Shown here: positions 61,964-64,000 of the stretch, piece after piece | Position numbering within the stretch: the stretch's first letter is position 1 | Layout: each line of letters starts with the position of its first letter | Assembly (NCBI RefSeq): GCF_004919095.1 | Contig: NZ_STGJ01000003.1 | Coordinates: 186,001-250,000 of the forward strand | Source of the DNA: Crenobacter intestini | Lineage (GTDB): Bacteria > Pseudomonadota > Gammaproteobacteria > Burkholderiales > Chromobacteriaceae | Direction of reading: 5' to 3' | DNA length: 64,000 nucleotides | Position numbers and translations under genes: made by a program | The notes under the pieces: model-generated | Told to the model about the DNA's origin: nothing | Database searches by the model: none | What the model saw: the letters and a program-made list of their open reading frames with translations, nothing else

Positions 61964-62029
61964 CGCTTCATATGGTTTCTCCTTTGTTGTTTGCATTGGC
62001 CCCGGACTCCTCGTCCGGGGTATTTTTTT
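61964..62029 (+). ncRNA. Candidate small RNA with UCUCCUUU motif and UCCUC terminator loop
   Basis: About 66 nt. The 5' half carries GGTTTCTCCTTTG (61975-61987), complementary to ribosome-binding sites and nearly identical to the motif of the candidate RNA at 52039-52130. The 3' end is an intrinsic terminator: stem CCCCGGAC/GTCCGGGG (62000-62007 with 62013-62020), loop TCCTC (itself anti-Shine-Dalgarno) and then TATTTTTTT. There is no coding frame of note. Confidence 0.58.
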
Positions 62030-62295
62030 GCCTGCAGCCAGCAGGCCTTCGCCCAGCGCGGCGAAGCAGCTCTGCCGCAGACCCTTCGCAAGAATTGCGT
62101 CTCGCAATTTCATAATCTTGCTCTAACCTGAATTTGGGATCCGGGCTTTAGCTTTGGCGCAAGCCGGGTTCCCGCACAGCAAGCTGTTTCTTCCTCGGGG
62201 CGTAGCGGTTCCCCCTTGCCGCCACGCCTCTCTTTTTGCCCATCGGGCATGCAGCCGTGCTAGCCTGACCAGCCTGACCTGCGCGAAAGCCCGCG
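62030..62295. other. Leader region of the glutathione peroxidase gene
   Basis: 266 bases with no gene seen. It contains a short hairpin (ATTGCGTCTCGCAAT, 62093-62107) and a direct repeat GCCTGACC (about 62262-62278) just before the gpx start. No strong promoter was found by eye. Confidence 0.4.
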
Positions 62296-62784
62296 ATGCC
62301 CGACACCGCTTCCCTGTACGACTTCACGCCGCTGGCGCTTGACGGCAGCCCCTATCCCTTGTCGCGCCACCGCGGCGAAGTGCTGCTGATCGTGAACACC
62401 GCGAGCCGGTGTGGCTTTACGCCGCAGTACGCGGAGCTTGAGGCGCTGTTTGAACGCTACCGTGCACAAGGCTTTTGCGTGCTCGCTTTTCCGTGCAACC
62501 AGTTTGGCAAGCAGGAACCGGGGGACAGTGCCGAAATCGGCGCATTCTGCCAGCGCAACTACGGCGTCAGCTTCCCGGTGATGGCCAAGGTCGACGTCAA
62601 CGGTGCCGAGGCCGACCCCGTGTGGCGCTACCTGACGCAGGAAAAACCGGGCTTGCTGGGCCTGCCTGCGATCAAGTGGAACTTCACCAAGTTCCTGGTC
62701 GGCCGCGACGGCCATGTCGTCGAACGCTACGCGCCGCAGACGCGGCCGGCCAAGCTGGCAGCCGATATCGAGCGCCTGCTCTGA
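62296..62784 (+). CDS. Glutathione peroxidase family protein
   Basis: A 162-residue thiol peroxidase. The peroxidatic Cys is in VNTASRCGFTPQY. The Gln is in AFPCNQFGKQEPG, and the Trp and Asn are in IKWNFTKFLV, completing the tetrad. It uses Cys, not selenocysteine. The short form, lacking the oligomerisation loop, is typical of bacterial enzymes that often use thioredoxin. No clear ribosome site precedes the ATG at 62296. A GC-rich hairpin follows. Confidence 0.92.
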   Translation: MPDTASLYDFTPLALDGSPYPLSRHRGEVLLIVNTASRCGFTPQYAELEALFERYRAQGFCVLAFPCNQFGKQEPGDSAEIGAFCQRNYGVSFPVMAKVDVNGAEADPVWRYLTQEKPGLLGLPAIKWNFTKFLVGRDGHVVERYAPQTRPAKLAADIERLL

Positions 62785-62790
62785 ACGAGA

Positions 62791-62815
62791 CAAGAGCCGC
62801 GCAAGGCGGCTCTTG
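62791..62815 (+). terminator. Hairpin after the glutathione peroxidase gene
   Basis: A perfect 10-bp stem (CAAGAGCCGC with GCGGCTCTTG) around GCAAG, 6 bases after the stop. No T run follows, so it may act with Rho or protect the mRNA end. Confidence 0.5.
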
Positions 62816-62840
62816 GGGAGGCCTGCTGCCTGATTTGGGT

Positions 62841-63092
62841 TCAGGCTTTAGGCACCATTTCGTCGAGCTGAGCGTTCAACTCGGTTTCAAGATCGCGGAT
62901 CGCGGCGGCGAGCAGGTCGCCCGCCAAGCACTGGATGTCGCGTTCGAACAGTGCCGACATCGCCATCAGTTCCGCGTACAGCTCGTGGCTGACGGCCGCC
63001 TTCAGCGGCGGACCACCACTCGGGCAGTACAGATCCTTGGTCTCTTTGTTGGCTTCCAGCGTGGCCAGCAGCGTCTTGATCGCTTGTCCCAT
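62841..63092 (-). CDS. Small protein of unknown function
   Basis: An 83-residue soluble protein: MGQAIKTLLATLEANKETKD, then YCPSGGPPLKAAVSHELYAE, followed by a long amphipathic helix with FERDIQCLAGDLLAAAIRDL and an acidic end. I recognise no family. GGGAGGACATC precedes the ATG at 63092, so it is probably a real gene; the longer in-frame extension upstream is not supported. It is convergent with gpx and 107 bases downstream of the deacetylase-family gene, so it may be its own unit. Confidence 0.7.
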   Translation of the reverse strand: MGQAIKTLLATLEANKETKDLYCPSGGPPLKAAVSHELYAELMAMSALFERDIQCLAGDLLAAAIRDLETELNAQLDEMVPKA

Positions 63093-63199
63093 GATGTCCT
63101 CCCTTGCTTGTGCAGCCATCGGGCTGTGTCCTGATTTCAGCCTAGGCGGCGCAACAGCGGCAGGGTAGTGACAAGCGAAAGCCATCTGATCTAGATCAA

Positions 63200-64000
<801 letters not shown>

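Noticed and set aside
61956-61974. Six-codon minus-strand frame (MKRYGY) behind a strong AAAGGAG site
   Set aside because: The ribosome-site look is the complement of the small RNA's UCUCCUUU motif; promoter and terminator evidence favour transcription of the other strand.

Overview
The window is gene-dense, high-GC bacterial chromosome with short intergenic gaps. RpoS, an XrtB/EpsL-type exopolysaccharide (EPS) cluster, glutathione peroxidase, MsrPQ and ProQ point to a betaproteobacterium. The gene set fits Neisseriales/Chromobacteriaceae best, but that is inference from gene content only. No rRNA, tRNA, CRISPR array or recognisable insertion sequence was found.

Layout. (1) 1-3.9 kb: a helicase fragment at the edge, an LD-carboxypeptidase lipoprotein, and cysD-cysN (sulfate activation) ending in a strong terminator. 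(2) 4.0-30.5 kb: a large EPS locus that starts from a near-consensus promoter. It encodes a priming sugar transferase, sugar-modifying enzymes, a GT14 enzyme, export and chain-length proteins epsL-E-F-G, exosortase xrtB with epsI, a polymerase/ligase, several GT4 enzymes, a split Alg14/Alg13-type transferase, a Gfo/Idh dehydrogenase next to an unrecognised protein, a flippase, an opposing surface lipoprotein, a UDP-sugar dehydrogenase, an AsnB amidotransferase and epsD. (3) 30.7-36.8 kb: rpoS, a DUF454-transporter fusion, an enoyl-CoA hydratase/isomerase, msrQ-msrP and a DEDDh exonuclease. (4) 36.8-41.3 kb: sigF-nrsF divergent from a bufferin-type copper peptide operon (bufA, an SDR, bufB, bufC, DoxX). 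Exact GTAACC-N16-CGAA promoter motifs lie on both sides of the shared intergenic region. (5) 41.3-49.0 kb: a diguanylate cyclase, a Tat-exported sulfatase of visibly lower GC, a PhnCDE-type importer with two fused permease domains, and lgt. (6) 49.2-54.8 kb: ilvD, an orphan binding protein, a candidate small RNA, an unknown protein and glyA. (7) 54.8-61.1 kb: a tight seven-gene operon joining an ODP-type diiron protein, a FimV-like TPR protein, a pseudo-receiver protein, a TPGQ-type small GTPase, two Roadblock-like proteins and a globin-coupled diguanylate cyclase. (8) 61.3-64 kb: proQ, a second candidate small RNA, glutathione peroxidase, a small unknown protein and a histone-deacetylase-family enzyme cut by the window end.

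The strongest leads are three. The first is the seven-gene Roadblock/GTPase/oxygen-sensor operon. The second is the SigF-controlled bufferin operon with an inserted dehydrogenase. The third is a pair of unannotated small RNAs, each with its own sigma70-like promoter, UCUCCU(UU) anti-Shine-Dalgarno motifs and intrinsic terminator. All assignments come from reading the sequence; no database search was run.
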